In this document: piece after piece, positions 36,516-45,556 of the stretch
How the letters are laid out: each line of letters starts with the position of its first letter
How positions within the stretch are numbered: the stretch's first letter is position 1
Assembly: GCA_032595685.2 (NCBI GenBank)
Contig: CP159373.1
Location: 765,001 to 829,000 of the forward strand
Direction: 5' to 3'
Length of the DNA: 64,000 bases
Source: Candidatus Electrothrix aestuarii
GTDB taxonomy: Bacteria; Desulfobacterota; Desulfobulbia; Desulfobulbales; Desulfobulbaceae
The notes under the pieces: generated by a model
The model's input: only the letters and a program-made list of their open reading frames with translations
What the model was told of the DNA's origin: nothing
Databases searched by the model: none
Made by a program: the position numbers and the translations under genes

Positions 36516-37557
36516 AAGAGTCTTTCTGGCAGCCATCCTCCTCTGCGCATCCTGCTCAGCATGTACACCTTTAAAAGCGGCCACACCTTCTCCCCCTGTT
36601 CCTAGCCCGCAAACAGAACAACAACAGGGCATACAGTTTATCGCCATTGGCGATACTCCCTATTCTGCTGATGAGGAGCAACAGCTCCGGCAGGAAGTCA
36701 CCAAGGCCATTCAAGCTGCGAATCCACCTTTTCTTGTGCTCCACGGAGATCTGCAAGGTGGTGGAGAAAGTTGCTCCGATGCCTTACTTGCCAAACGAAA
36801 AGAACTCTTCTTCAGCTTGCTGCCTGGCCGGGTCTTTTACACACCTGGAGATAATGAGTGGGCCGACTGTGACCGCTCTTTTCTGGATGCCCCGGTTTCC
36901 GAACTTGGACGCCTTGATAGTATTCGGCGCGTCTTCTTTACCGATCCACCAACTCTTCCTGAGGACTGGCAATATGCCCGTCAGCCCAATTTCCCGGAAA
37001 ATGCCCGTTGGCTATATGATGGGATCTTTTTTATGACCGTGCATCTGGTATCCACCAATAACGGACGAGTCGATATACAGCTGGATGATATTGAAGCGGC
37101 CTTAGCCTTGGTTGAGGCCCGGGACCAGGCCAATAGGGTGTGGATGCAGAAATCCTTTGCAGCAGCTCTGAAGACGGGCGCCAAGGCAATGGTGGTTATT
37201 ACACAGGCAGACGTGACTTCACCGGAAGCGGCTGGACCATGTACGGCTACAAATCGCATGAACTGCGATGCCTTCCTGAATTTTCGTGAGAATCTGGTTC
37301 GTAATGCCCGTAGATTTGCCAATTGGGGAGAAAAGCCCAGACCAGTTCTCCTCCTGCATGGCGACACAACGCCCTTTTGTATGGATAAAAATTTTGGTGG
37401 GACCAAAGCACCAAATCTCTGGCGCCTCAATGCCTGGGGAGACTTCAAGGTGCCAGCTGATGCGACCTTGGTTACGGTACAACCGGGAAATCTACAGCAG
37501 CCCTTTCGTGCAGAGAGCCTCGTAGGGCATGAATTTACTGATGAAGGATGCGAATAA
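36490..37557 (+). CDS. Secreted calcineurin-like metallophosphoesterase family protein
   Basis: 355 aa from ATG 36490, overlapping the phosphatase gene. A signal peptide of hydrophobic character (VFLAAILLCASCSAC) is followed by a Pro/Thr-rich linker; Cys residues sit near the cut but no clean lipobox is present, so soluble or lipoprotein form is uncertain. Phosphoesterase-type motifs follow: FIAIGDTPYS, LVLHGDLQGG and YTPGDNEW, i.e. GD, GDxxxx and GDNE, the metal sites of calcineurin-like enzymes, and late LLHGDTTPF. Probable periplasmic phosphatase or nuclease-like enzyme of unknown substrate. Confidence 0.7.
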   Translation: MTSPPALYKRVFLAAILLCASCSACTPLKAATPSPPVPSPQTEQQQGIQFIAIGDTPYSADEEQQLRQEVTKAIQAANPPFLVLHGDLQGGGESCSDALLAKRKELFFSLLPGRVFYTPGDNEWADCDRSFLDAPVSELGRLDSIRRVFFTDPPTLPEDWQYARQPNFPENARWLYDGIFFMTVHLVSTNNGRVDIQLDDIEAALALVEARDQANRVWMQKSFAAALKTGAKAMVVITQADVTSPEAAGPCTATNRMNCDAFLNFRENLVRNARRFANWGEKPRPVLLLHGDTTPFCMDKNFGGTKAPNLWRLNAWGDFKVPADATLVTVQPGNLQQPFRAESLVGHEFTDEGCE

Positions 37558-37576
37558 GCATCTCTTCCCTCGTGTT

Positions 37577-38521
37577 TCACTCGGCGTTATCGGCCAGATT
37601 ACTGAGGTAATGTTCTGCTGACAGCTCTGCGGTTGCGCCCTCACCGGCGGCATTGATGATCTGCCGGGAATTCTTGCTCCGGATATCGCCAGCCGCGTAG
37701 ACACCGGTTTGTTTGGTGGCCATTTCAGCATCTGTGACCACAAAGCCCCCTTCATCAATACCCAGCTGATCCAGGGGCAGCATTTCATTATTCGGGACCA
37801 CGCCGATCAAAACAAAAATACCAGTCACCGGCAAAGTAGAAGTAGCACCGTCATTATGTTGGATATTCAATGAGGTGACACTTTCTTGATCACCCAGGAT
37901 CTCGCTCACCTGCGCATCCCAGATAAACTGAATTTTTTCCGAGGCAAAGGCCTTTTCCTGCAAAATAGCCGTTGCCCGCAGGGTATCGCGCCGATGGATC
38001 ACCGTGACCTTGGAGGCGAATTTGGTGAGATGAAGGGCCTCCTGGACAGCCGTGTTGCCGCCGCCAACCACAGCTATCTCCTGATCCCGATAAAAAGGAC
38101 CATCGCAGGTGGCGCAGTAAGAAACGCCCTTTCCTTGCAATTCCTCTTCACCAGGCACGCCAAGCTTTCTCGGTTTGGCACCGGTGCTGATAATAACGCT
38201 TTGGGCCGTGAGTTCTTCTCCCGACTCCAACGTGATGACCTTCTGCTCACCTTGAAGATCCATAGCGGTCACGTTGGCGAATTTCTTCTCCAGACCAAAA
38301 CGATCAACATGGGCGGTCATCTTGTCCATCAACTCAAAACCCGTGATGCCATCGTAAAAACCAGGATAATTATCCACCCAATCTGTCAGCAGGACCTGCC
38401 CTCCGGTAGCCCCTTTTTCAATGAGTAATGCATTGAGACGGCCTCGTGCAGCATACAACCCTGCGGTCAAACCGGCGGGTCCACCACCGACAATGATCAG
38501 TTGATAATCTGTTTTCTTCAT
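37577..38521 (-). CDS. trxB: Thioredoxin reductase
   Basis: 314 aa, normal length. FAD/NADPH-dependent reduction of thioredoxin. N-terminal FAD loop GGGPAGLTAGLYAARG, redox pair in SYCATCDG at about residues 132-138, NADPH loop GGGNTAVQEA, and C-terminal FAD block GVYAAGDIRSKNSRQ. All catalytic parts are intact. It is downstream of trxA on the same strand, separated by about 80 bp that holds a terminator, so trxA may be expressed more strongly with partial read-through into trxB. Confidence 0.95.
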   Translation of the reverse strand: MKKTDYQLIIVGGGPAGLTAGLYAARGRLNALLIEKGATGGQVLLTDWVDNYPGFYDGITGFELMDKMTAHVDRFGLEKKFANVTAMDLQGEQKVITLESGEELTAQSVIISTGAKPRKLGVPGEEELQGKGVSYCATCDGPFYRDQEIAVVGGGNTAVQEALHLTKFASKVTVIHRRDTLRATAILQEKAFASEKIQFIWDAQVSEILGDQESVTSLNIQHNDGATSTLPVTGIFVLIGVVPNNEMLPLDQLGIDEGGFVVTDAEMATKQTGVYAAGDIRSKNSRQIINAAGEGATAELSAEHYLSNLADNAE

Positions 38522-38546
38522 AGCGAGTCTTTTGAAAAAGAAGAAA

Positions 38547-38567
38547 GGGCGGTTTCAGAAACCGCCC
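38547..38567 (-). terminator. Rho-independent terminator between trxA and trxB
   Basis: Nine-bp perfect stem GGGCGGTTT/AAACCGCCC with a 3-nt loop. On the minus strand it is followed by a T-rich tract (TTTCTTCTTTTT). It lies after the trxA stop and 26 bp before the trxB start, so it should attenuate transcription between them. Confidence 0.75.
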
Positions 38568-38601
38568 CTATAAAACCTACTGGAAAAGCTACTTAAGATG
38601 C

Positions 38602-38928
38602 TTATGCCTTACTCATCAGCTCTTTGAGCTGAGCTTTGCCTACAGCACCGGTGATACGATCAACTGCTTCACCGTTCTTAAACAGAATCAGAGTAGGGAT
38701 AGCCTTGATGCCGAACTTACCTGGGGTTGTAGGGCTATCATCTACATTCATCTTTGCAACCTGCACTTTACCGGCAAACTCATCAGCCAGCTCGTCAATG
38801 ACCGGACCAATGGCCTTACAGGGACCACACCACGGGGCCCAGAAATCCACCAGACAGGGCAATTCGCTTTTTTCCACCTTTGCTTCAAAGTCACTGTCAC
38901 TCACAGCGATGACATTATCACCAGCCAT
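38602..38928 (-). CDS. trxA: Thioredoxin
   Basis: 108 aa with the full thioredoxin fold and active site WAPWCGPCKAI (Cys pair at about 33 and 36), cis-Pro loop IKAIPTLILF and the C-terminal GAVGKAQLKE helix. Reduces protein disulfides and is itself recycled by TrxB. AGGAG lies eight bases before the ATG. No signal peptide, so it is cytoplasmic. Partner trxB follows after the hairpin terminator. Confidence 0.95.
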   Translation of the reverse strand: MAGDNVIAVSDSDFEAKVEKSELPCLVDFWAPWCGPCKAIGPVIDELADEFAGKVQVAKMNVDDSPTTPGKFGIKAIPTLILFKNGEAVDRITGAVGKAQLKELMSKA

Positions 38929-39250
38929 AATACAATCTCCTCACTCAACTTTTTCTGTTCAAGTAGTTAGGTTTAACGTATATTAGGGTAAAAACTAATA
39001 CGGAACTCTGTTTCAGTCAACCGACTGAGAATAATTCACAGTATCTTTTCCTTAGAAGAGCAACTGATCTCTCTGATATACCACATTCTCGTTAACGAAG
39101 CACCGGATTTTCCCAGTCTCGGGTCGAGCAGCATTCTTTTAGTTGCTCAAATTTTCAAACCTGGAGAGCAAAAAATAGACGGAGGACACCCTCGCTCACC
39201 AAAAAACTCCCTGCTCGTAATTTATTTCCAGCCAGTCATTTCCTTGAGAA
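38929..39250. other. Intergenic region upstream of trxA
   Basis: About 320 bp between two same-strand genes. It must hold the trxA promoter in its left part. No RNA gene, repeat or clear operator was found; only short frames are present. Confidence 0.35.
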
Positions 39251-39538
39251 TCACTCGTCTTCATCCTGACTACAGGATTCAGATTTATGGACCGCCTCGA
39301 TATATGCTTCTAAACTCCCGAATAAGACGTAATCCCTTACTCGATCCCAGGCTACGCCACCAATTTGATTCCCAGTCCAACCTGAAACGGTTGCCATCTC
39401 AGGAATTATACCAATGATGAACAAACGTCCGCCCTGATACTCGAAATAAGGATCATGCAAGTCATGGCTGTGTTCCTCATCAATCAGCATCATTGAAATA
39501 CATTTTCCAGAGAAGTCCGGTATAAAATCTTTATTCAT
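39251..39538 (-). CDS. Small hypothetical protein
   Basis: 95 aa from ATG 39538; GTG 39670 would give 139 aa with a low-quality N-terminal extension, so the short form is preferred, with low certainty. Acidic, soluble, no recognised family. The C-terminal half (GVAWDRVRDYVLFGSLEAYIEAVHKSE) has the shape seen in small immunity-type proteins, but this is only an impression. It is isolated, with the trxA promoter region on one side and 300 bp to the heparinase-type gene on the other. Confidence 0.45.
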   Translation of the reverse strand: MNKDFIPDFSGKCISMMLIDEEHSHDLHDPYFEYQGGRLFIIGIIPEMATVSGWTGNQIGGVAWDRVRDYVLFGSLEAYIEAVHKSESCSQDEDE

Positions 39539-39837
39539 TTTTGATGGTGACCCTTTGAAGTGTTGTTTAAGCTGACAGTCAATCATAGTCCAATGAAACT
39601 GCTCATTTCTTGATACGAAAGGCTGTTTTTGCAACTTACTGTTATTGTCCGTCTTTATGTATAGCAACACTCAACAGGGCGACCATTGAAAATCGTAACT
39701 ACATAAAATCATGATAAATATCATTTTAAACGGCCCCGGAGTGATATCCGAAGAAAAACATGTCAATGACAGCATTATTAATACATAGAAAACATCACGT
39801 TAGAGCGGAAACAAAATCCGTTACAAACAGAAAATTC

Positions 39838-42800
39838 TTATTTTTCCCAGCTGACACCTTGACTGTTCACTGTAATCGGTTGGATACCATCACGTAACGC
39901 TGTAAGCTCAACCTGACTACAATCTGTAGCATCCACAGCATAGCCAAACTGACCTCCTGAACTGTGAAGCCCTTTATCCAGAACAACTTTAGCGCATCCG
40001 GGTGCTCCCTGTTTCAACAGATTGATGACAAAGGATGTTTCGTTTTCTTCAAAGGTAATATCAAGATCCGAAGCACTGCTGTCTCGTGCCTGAACCACAT
40101 GAAGAAAATACTGGATACCTGTCCCGCTTGTCTCCACCTCAAGCCTGTAGGAATACGGATACTTGGCATTGCGCTGATCTATAACCCGATATATCGGTTC
40201 AGCTGGCACCAAAGTGGTCAAACGTACCGTCTGATCTCCGTTGACATTCAGATAGGAATTACTTCCTGATGTCTGCAGAGTATTCTGCACATGCATGAGA
40301 AAGGTCTTGGCTGTATTCGTATCAGCTGATTCCATACGGTCCAGAATAATCAGACTCTCCAGAGGTCGGACAAAGAGGAATTCTCGTTCCGCATGGGCTA
40401 TATGTTCGTTTCCATAGCGTTCGTTGTCAATTGATGAATGATAACCGGGCGTCAAATCGCTGACCGCAAAAAAGAAATCATCTCGGCTCTCCAATCGCAA
40501 GAGTTCGGGAACTCCAGAGCCGGTAGTGGCCTGCCCCTCTCCCCCGAACAGCAAGGTATTATGCGCGATTGTTTCCTGAACATCTACAATATCTTGACCT
40601 GCATATCCCGGAATATTCCAGCCACTGTTATTACCGCGACCAGATATTTCCCGTACCAACCAACGTCCTTTTCTCCGAAGCTGCCAGTTACCGCTGTCAC
40701 GATGCTCGTGCCCCAGAAGAGGCGGTGATATGAGCTGAAGATGAAGAGCTGTGTTGTTATTCGAATCCCAACTGCTGCGGGCATACGCTTGGGCCATGCA
40801 GGAGGAGGCTCCATAATAGTCCAAAGGAAGTAAACTGAAGTCAAGCTGCTCTTCTCCTCCCTGTCCCAACGAAGCAAGATAATACTGGACCAATTCTTCC
40901 GAGAGTCCCTGTTCGGCACGGGCAATCCAGCGTCTGGCGAATCCCGCGATAGGATTGCTGCCGAAATGTTGGGCTGTGTACGTCATAAATTCAGCCAAAC
41001 GAGTATCCTGAGCCGGTCCAGCTGCCCCCCCGGAATATGATGTCGGATTGTAATCTTGGGCAAAAGGAGCAGCATCTCCGTACGGAAACAGGCTAAACTT
41101 TGCTGTTGTAGCTCCCGGATTGAGAAAGGTATCCGGTAGGGCTTGGTAAATTGTAGAAAAAACAGCCTTTGCATAAAAATCGGAGTCGCCGAACATCATA
41201 TCCCGACCGAATAATTCCATACTGGCAAACGGGATAAGCGGATAGTGCAGAACATAGGGGCCATACGAAGTGCCCTCGGCCGGAATGCCTGAACCGTTAC
41301 AAGACGCTATATGAGGAAGAGAGATTCCCTCCCAACGACCCTGCAAGGCATGCTCGACAAAAGCAGGGGCCTCTGGATTTTCTCCGTGACTGGCTATTCC
41401 CCACATCAGACTGTTGCGCAGGTACCCCCAATAGTAGTTACTTTCCGCAAAGCTCTGGCCGTCCTCAGTTGTACCGGTTCCTCCCCAATAAGCAGTATTC
41501 CAATATGCCACAGTTTCATTCATTCTATCACGTATCAAGTTAAGGTCATCCTGTGACAAGGCATCATAGCACCAGTCGTATACAGTGATAATATTTTCAC
41601 CGTGCCACCGACATTCATCGCAGGTCAATCCGTCCATGGGAAAAGTGTCGAGAGCAGCGTTGACATACCCCATAGCAACACCGCAATACTGTGTCTCGCC
41701 AGTGAGCAGATACTTGAAGGCATTACCGAGCGGATCGCCATACAGACCAGTATCGCTCGAAGGCTCAAAGAGGTGGGTCGCATACCACTCCTTGGCTTGG
41801 TCAAGTCGGTCCGCGTTCCACCACAGGCGCGGATGACCTTCGGGAATATTCAGGTCGTTATTTTTGTTATTCAACAACAACAACAGACTGATTATCGGTG
41901 CAAGAGCATTACTGTTTCCTCCGCTTTCCGTGAAAATATAGGCGGAGCCGGAGTCAGTACCATCATCGTCGTTCGAGTTGGCCCCTATCAGGGCTGTGTC
42001 GCCAGACAAAGAGACGAAAACACCAAATCGGTCTTCGGCAGTCTCGTCTGGTGCGGTCAGTTTCTGCTGCTGGGTCCATGTCGTGCCGTTACGAGTGAAG
42101 ACATACGCCGAGCCTGAGTCAGTACCTCCATCGTCATTCTGGTAGGCACCTACCAAGGCTGTATCACCGTCCACGACCACGGATCCGCCGAATAGATCAT
42201 TGGTGGCCGAGTCTGAGGCGGTCAGTTTCGCCTGCTCACTCCAAGTTCCGTCTCCAGCGCGGACAAATACATATGCCGAGCCTGAGTCAGCGCACCCATC
42301 GTCGTCCAAATAGGCCCCTATCAGAGCTGTGTCGCCAGATAACGATACGGAAATGCCGAACCAATCCGAGGCTGCCGCATCCGAGGCAGTCAATTTAGTC
42401 TGCTCGGTCCAGACACCTCCCGAACGGGTGAAAACATAGGCCGCTCCAGAGCGAAGTCCGTCGTTGTTATCGTAGTCAGCCCCGACGAGGGCTGTGTTAC
42501 CGGACAGGGACACGGACCTTCCGAAATTGGCTTGAGTGGCCGGATCCGAGGCAGTCAGTTTCGCCTGCTGCGTCCAGACACCTCCCGAACGGATAAAGAC
42601 ATAGGCCGCGCCGGACCAATCTCCACCGTTGTCGTCTCCCCAGGCCCCGATCAAAGCTGTGTCGCCGGACAGGGACAGGGACTGGCCGAAATAGTCTAAG
42701 GATGTTGCATCCGAGGCAGTCAGTTTCGCCTGCTGCGTCCAGACACCTCCCGAACGGGTAAAGACATAAGCCGCTCCAGACCAGTCTCCAGCGTGGTCAT

Positions 42801-43158
42801 TTCGCGAGGCCCCTATTAGGGCGGTATCGCCAGATAGGGCTACCGCCCCACCGAAATAGTCCCAGATGCTCGCATCCGAGGCTGTAAGTTTGGCCTGCTG
42901 AGTCCAGACACCTTCCGAACGGGTGAAGATATATGCTGATCCAGACCGATCTCCACCGTCGTCATCTCCCCAGGCCCCGATCAAAGCTGTATCGCCGTCC
43001 ACGGCCACAGAAAAACCGAAATAGTCCGAGCTGACTGCGTCCGAGGCCAGCAGCTTCTGCACAGCATTCGAATCAAAAGCACTGTGAGCTGTCCGTACGG
43101 CTGGTAGAACAAAAAGAACTCCTGTCAGCAATGTCCTGAGCAAAATTTTTATCAGCAC
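39838..43158 (-). CDS. Secreted seven-repeat FG-GAP propeller fused to heparinase II/III-like region
   Basis: 1106 aa from GTG 43158 with GGAGG five bases upstream. A signal peptide opens it (LLTGVLFVLPAVRTAHS). Residues ~30-410 hold seven repeats of ~53 aa of the form YFGxSVALSGDTALIGAxxDDxxxxxSGAAYVFTRSGG, i.e. FG-GAP/integrin-alpha-like blades with Asp-rich Ca2+-type loops. They should close as one seven-bladed propeller. A hydrophobic stretch (ALAPIISLLLLLNN) is followed by a second region beginning EGHPRLWWNADRLDQAKEWY, with the alpha-barrel plus beta-sandwich pattern of heparinase II/III polysaccharide lyases (YAGQDIVDVQETIAHNTLLF, HRDSGNWQLRRKGRW). Likely an exported polysaccharide-binding or degrading protein. 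The repeats are also tandem repeats in the DNA, at 41.94-43.08 kb. Confidence 0.8.
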   Translation of the reverse strand: MLIKILLRTLLTGVLFVLPAVRTAHSAFDSNAVQKLLASDAVSSDYFGFSVAVDGDTALIGAWGDDDGGDRSGSAYIFTRSEGVWTQQAKLTASDASIWDYFGGAVALSGDTALIGASRNDHAGDWSGAAYVFTRSGGVWTQQAKLTASDATSLDYFGQSLSLSGDTALIGAWGDDNGGDWSGAAYVFIRSGGVWTQQAKLTASDPATQANFGRSVSLSGNTALVGADYDNNDGLRSGAAYVFTRSGGVWTEQTKLTASDAAASDWFGISVSLSGDTALIGAYLDDDGCADSGSAYVFVRAGDGTWSEQAKLTASDSATNDLFGGSVVVDGDTALVGAYQNDDGGTDSGSAYVFTRNGTTWTQQQKLTAPDETAEDRFGVFVSLSGDTALIGANSNDDDGTDSGSAYIFTESGGNSNALAPIISLLLLLNNKNNDLNIPEGHPRLWWNADRLDQAKEWYATHLFEPSSDTGLYGDPLGNAFKYLLTGETQYCGVAMGYVNAALDTFPMDGLTCDECRWHGENIITVYDWCYDALSQDDLNLIRDRMNETVAYWNTAYWGGTGTTEDGQSFAESNYYWGYLRNSLMWGIASHGENPEAPAFVEHALQGRWEGISLPHIASCNGSGIPAEGTSYGPYVLHYPLIPFASMELFGRDMMFGDSDFYAKAVFSTIYQALPDTFLNPGATTAKFSLFPYGDAAPFAQDYNPTSYSGGAAGPAQDTRLAEFMTYTAQHFGSNPIAGFARRWIARAEQGLSEELVQYYLASLGQGGEEQLDFSLLPLDYYGASSCMAQAYARSSWDSNNNTALHLQLISPPLLGHEHRDSGNWQLRRKGRWLVREISGRGNNSGWNIPGYAGQDIVDVQETIAHNTLLFGGEGQATTGSGVPELLRLESRDDFFFAVSDLTPGYHSSIDNERYGNEHIAHAEREFLFVRPLESLIILDRMESADTNTAKTFLMHVQNTLQTSGSNSYLNVNGDQTVRLTTLVPAEPIYRVIDQRNAKYPYSYRLEVETSGTGIQYFLHVVQARDSSASDLDITFEENETSFVINLLKQGAPGCAKVVLDKGLHSSGGQFGYAVDATDCSQVELTALRDGIQPITVNSQGVSWEK

Positions 43159-43282
43159 AACCTCCTCCTTTTTTTAAAGTTGTTCCCGTAACCGTATCAA
43201 ACGGCTTCAACAGACTCAAAGATGACCAGATACACTGTCAATATTCAACCCTGCAGAATGCACCATATTGTACAGAAGCCTC

Positions 43283-44560
43283 CTACCCCACCATCCCCTC
43301 AAACCTCTCCCAAAAATCAGGAAAGGACTTCGCCACACACTCCTCACCATGCACCTTCACCCCGGCGACCCGCAAGCCAGCCACGGCAAAGCACATGGCG
43401 ATGCGATGATCCTCATAGGTTTCAATATCCGCCCCGTGTAGATTGGCTCCGCCAGCCTGCCCATGAATGATCATCCGATCCTCTTCCTCTTCCATATCAG
43501 CCCCCATCTTGCGCAGCTCACTGACCATGACTGCCAAGCGATCACATTCCTTGATGCGCAGATGGGCAATATTATTAATCACCGTGGTTCCTTCGGCAAA
43601 GGCAGCCACCACAGCCAAGGTCGGGGCCACATCCGGCATATCGCCCATGTCCACTTCTATCCCCTGCAATTTTGCCGGTCCCTGAACAGCAATCCCCCCC
43701 TGAAAGCGCTCCACCTCGCAGCCCATGCGCTCCAGCAGCGGCACAAGCTGGGCATCTCCCTGCAAAGAAGGTACCGGCACATTAGCAACCGTCACCTTGC
43801 CACCAGTCACCGCAGCAGCGGCCCAAAAATAGGAAGCACCAGAGGCATCGCCCTCAACCTGATAGCGGACGCCACGATAGCAGCCTTGTGGAATTTGGAA
43901 ATAATCCATATTAGGAGACACCTCGCACCAGATGCCAAAATCCGCCATAACAGCCAGGGTCATCTTGACATAGGGCTGCGAAAAGACCTCGCCTTCCACC
44001 AGCAACTCTGCTGCCTCAGCAGCATAGGGCGCAACCAGCAGCAGAGAGGAAAGATATTGACTGGACTTCCCTTCCGGCAGAATCGTCTTGCCCCCGTAAA
44101 GCCCTGCCGCATCTATGGACAGGGGAGGACAACCATTGGCTGCCTCGCTCTGAATCTGTACTCGCCAACCGCGCAAGGCATGGATAAGCGGCTCAATGGG
44201 GCGCTCGGCCATGCGCTCTCCACCGGTGATGCGGAAGCGGCCTTTGCCCAGAGCAGCCACTGAGGTGAGAAAACGGGTGGCGGTTCCGTTATTACCGAGG
44301 AAAATATCCTCCGTCGGTGTCTGCATCCTCCCCCCTGCCCCCTGCACGACCCAGGCACAAGGATCACTCTCATCGACCGCTATGCCCATCTGGCGCAGGG
44401 CTTTCATGGTATAGGCAGTATCCTCACTGGCAAGCGGGCCGATAAGGGTGGATTCCCCGCAGGCCAAGGCAGCAGCAATCAGAGCGCGTTGGGTCAGGCT
44501 TTTTGAGCCAGGTACTTGGACAACAGCATCTAAGGTATGAACCGGAGTTATTTCTTTCAT
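43283..44560 (-). CDS. aroA: 3-phosphoshikimate 1-carboxyvinyltransferase (EPSP synthase)
   Basis: 425 aa, usual length. Joins shikimate-3-phosphate and phosphoenolpyruvate in the sixth step of the shikimate pathway. Visible blocks: VPGSKSLTQRALIAAALA at the N-terminus, LGNNGTATRFLTSVAAL (the LGNAGTA-type loop has Asn for Ala), and late RIKECDRLAVMVSELRKMGA. Gly and Pro positions of the glyphosate-sensitive loop are LGNNGTATR, with Asn in the usual Ala site. It is the last gene of the aro/pyr cluster, preceded by aroE at 110 bp with a hairpin repeat between. Confidence 0.95.
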   Translation of the reverse strand: MKEITPVHTLDAVVQVPGSKSLTQRALIAAALACGESTLIGPLASEDTAYTMKALRQMGIAVDESDPCAWVVQGAGGRMQTPTEDIFLGNNGTATRFLTSVAALGKGRFRITGGERMAERPIEPLIHALRGWRVQIQSEAANGCPPLSIDAAGLYGGKTILPEGKSSQYLSSLLLVAPYAAEAAELLVEGEVFSQPYVKMTLAVMADFGIWCEVSPNMDYFQIPQGCYRGVRYQVEGDASGASYFWAAAAVTGGKVTVANVPVPSLQGDAQLVPLLERMGCEVERFQGGIAVQGPAKLQGIEVDMGDMPDVAPTLAVVAAFAEGTTVINNIAHLRIKECDRLAVMVSELRKMGADMEEEEDRMIIHGQAGGANLHGADIETYEDHRIAMCFAVAGLRVAGVKVHGEECVAKSFPDFWERFEGMVG

Positions 44561-44617
44561 TATTTTCGAAAATATTAGGGATTCAACAAGAAAACCTTAC
44601 CTTTTGTGTATCCCGGC

Positions 44618-44649
44618 CTGTAGGGTCACGGCATGCTGTGCCCCTACAG
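44618..44649. repeat. Hairpin repeat between aroE and aroA
   Basis: Inverted repeat CTGTAGGG...CCCTACAG (8-bp outer arms) with an inner GGCATGCT. The GTAGGG/CCCCTA tip matches the hairpin at 15622-15649, suggesting the same dispersed family. It lies inside the operon and could affect mRNA stability. Confidence 0.4.
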
Positions 44650-44669
44650 ACTGGAAAAACATGACAGAC

Positions 44670-45512
44670 TCAGATAACAGCCCGTCGGCGCAACTCCTCT
44701 TCCAAGGCTGAACGCATGATAAGCTGGGGAGGCTTTTCCCCGGTCCAAATCTCGAATTGGGCCGCGCCCTGATAGAGTAGCATGGCCAGACCATCAATGG
44801 TCTGGCAGCCAGCAGCCTTGGCCTCACGGAGCAATCTGGTCTCTAAAGGGGCATAGACGATGTCCATGACCACGGAGAAACCGGGCAGGAGCGCGGGAGG
44901 GACCACGATTCCCTCCCTATCCGGCTCCATTCCCACGGAAGTGGTATTGATCAACACATCTGCGGAGACGCCAGCTACCTCATCCAGGGGAACAAAGTCA
45001 CAGCCGAGCCAATCAGCAAGGGCCTGACCGGATTTCACCGTCCTGTTGGCGATAATCACCTCTGCCCCGGCCTCAAGCAGACCGAATCCTACAGCCTTGG
45101 CGGAACCACCTGCTCCGATAACTAAGACCCGGCTCTGCTGTAAGTTGACCTTTTCCTCTAAAGCGGTATTGGCACCCAGCCAGTCGGTATTCAGGCCGCG
45201 CAGAATCACCCGCCCATCCTGCTCCTGACGAAAAACCAAGGTGTTGACTGCCCCAATCTTTTCTGCAATCGGATCAATCTCGTCCAAAAAGGGAATAACT
45301 GCCGCCTTATGGGGCACAGTGACACTGACGCCTTGGAAGCCCAGGGCCCGCAGGCCTGCGATCCCCTGTTCAACATCCTGGACCTCCATCGGAACATAGA
45401 CCCGATTCATTCCCAGCTCGGCAAAGGCAGCATTATGCATGGCCGGGCTCATGGAATGGCGAACCGGATTGCCGATTATCCCATATAATTCTGTTTTTCC
45501 ATCAATAGCCAT
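44670..45512 (-). CDS. aroE: Shikimate dehydrogenase
   Basis: 280 aa. NADPH-dependent reduction of 3-dehydroshikimate to shikimate. Substrate-binding start YGIIGNPVRHSMSPAMHNAAFAELG, catalytic SVTVPHKAAVIPFLDEID with the Lys, Rossmann loop VIGAGGSAKAVGFGLLEAG, and NTTSVGM plus the C-terminal DGLAMLLYQGAAQFEIWTG, all characteristic. Second-to-last gene of the aro/pyr cluster, preceded by aroD 44 bp upstream. Confidence 0.95.
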   Translation of the reverse strand: MAIDGKTELYGIIGNPVRHSMSPAMHNAAFAELGMNRVYVPMEVQDVEQGIAGLRALGFQGVSVTVPHKAAVIPFLDEIDPIAEKIGAVNTLVFRQEQDGRVILRGLNTDWLGANTALEEKVNLQQSRVLVIGAGGSAKAVGFGLLEAGAEVIIANRTVKSGQALADWLGCDFVPLDEVAGVSADVLINTTSVGMEPDREGIVVPPALLPGFSVVMDIVYAPLETRLLREAKAAGCQTIDGLAMLLYQGAAQFEIWTGEKPPQLIMRSALEEELRRRAVI

Positions 45513-45556
45513 AATTTTTTCTCAAAAAATCTCTTAAAAATGACAGAACAAAGGGC

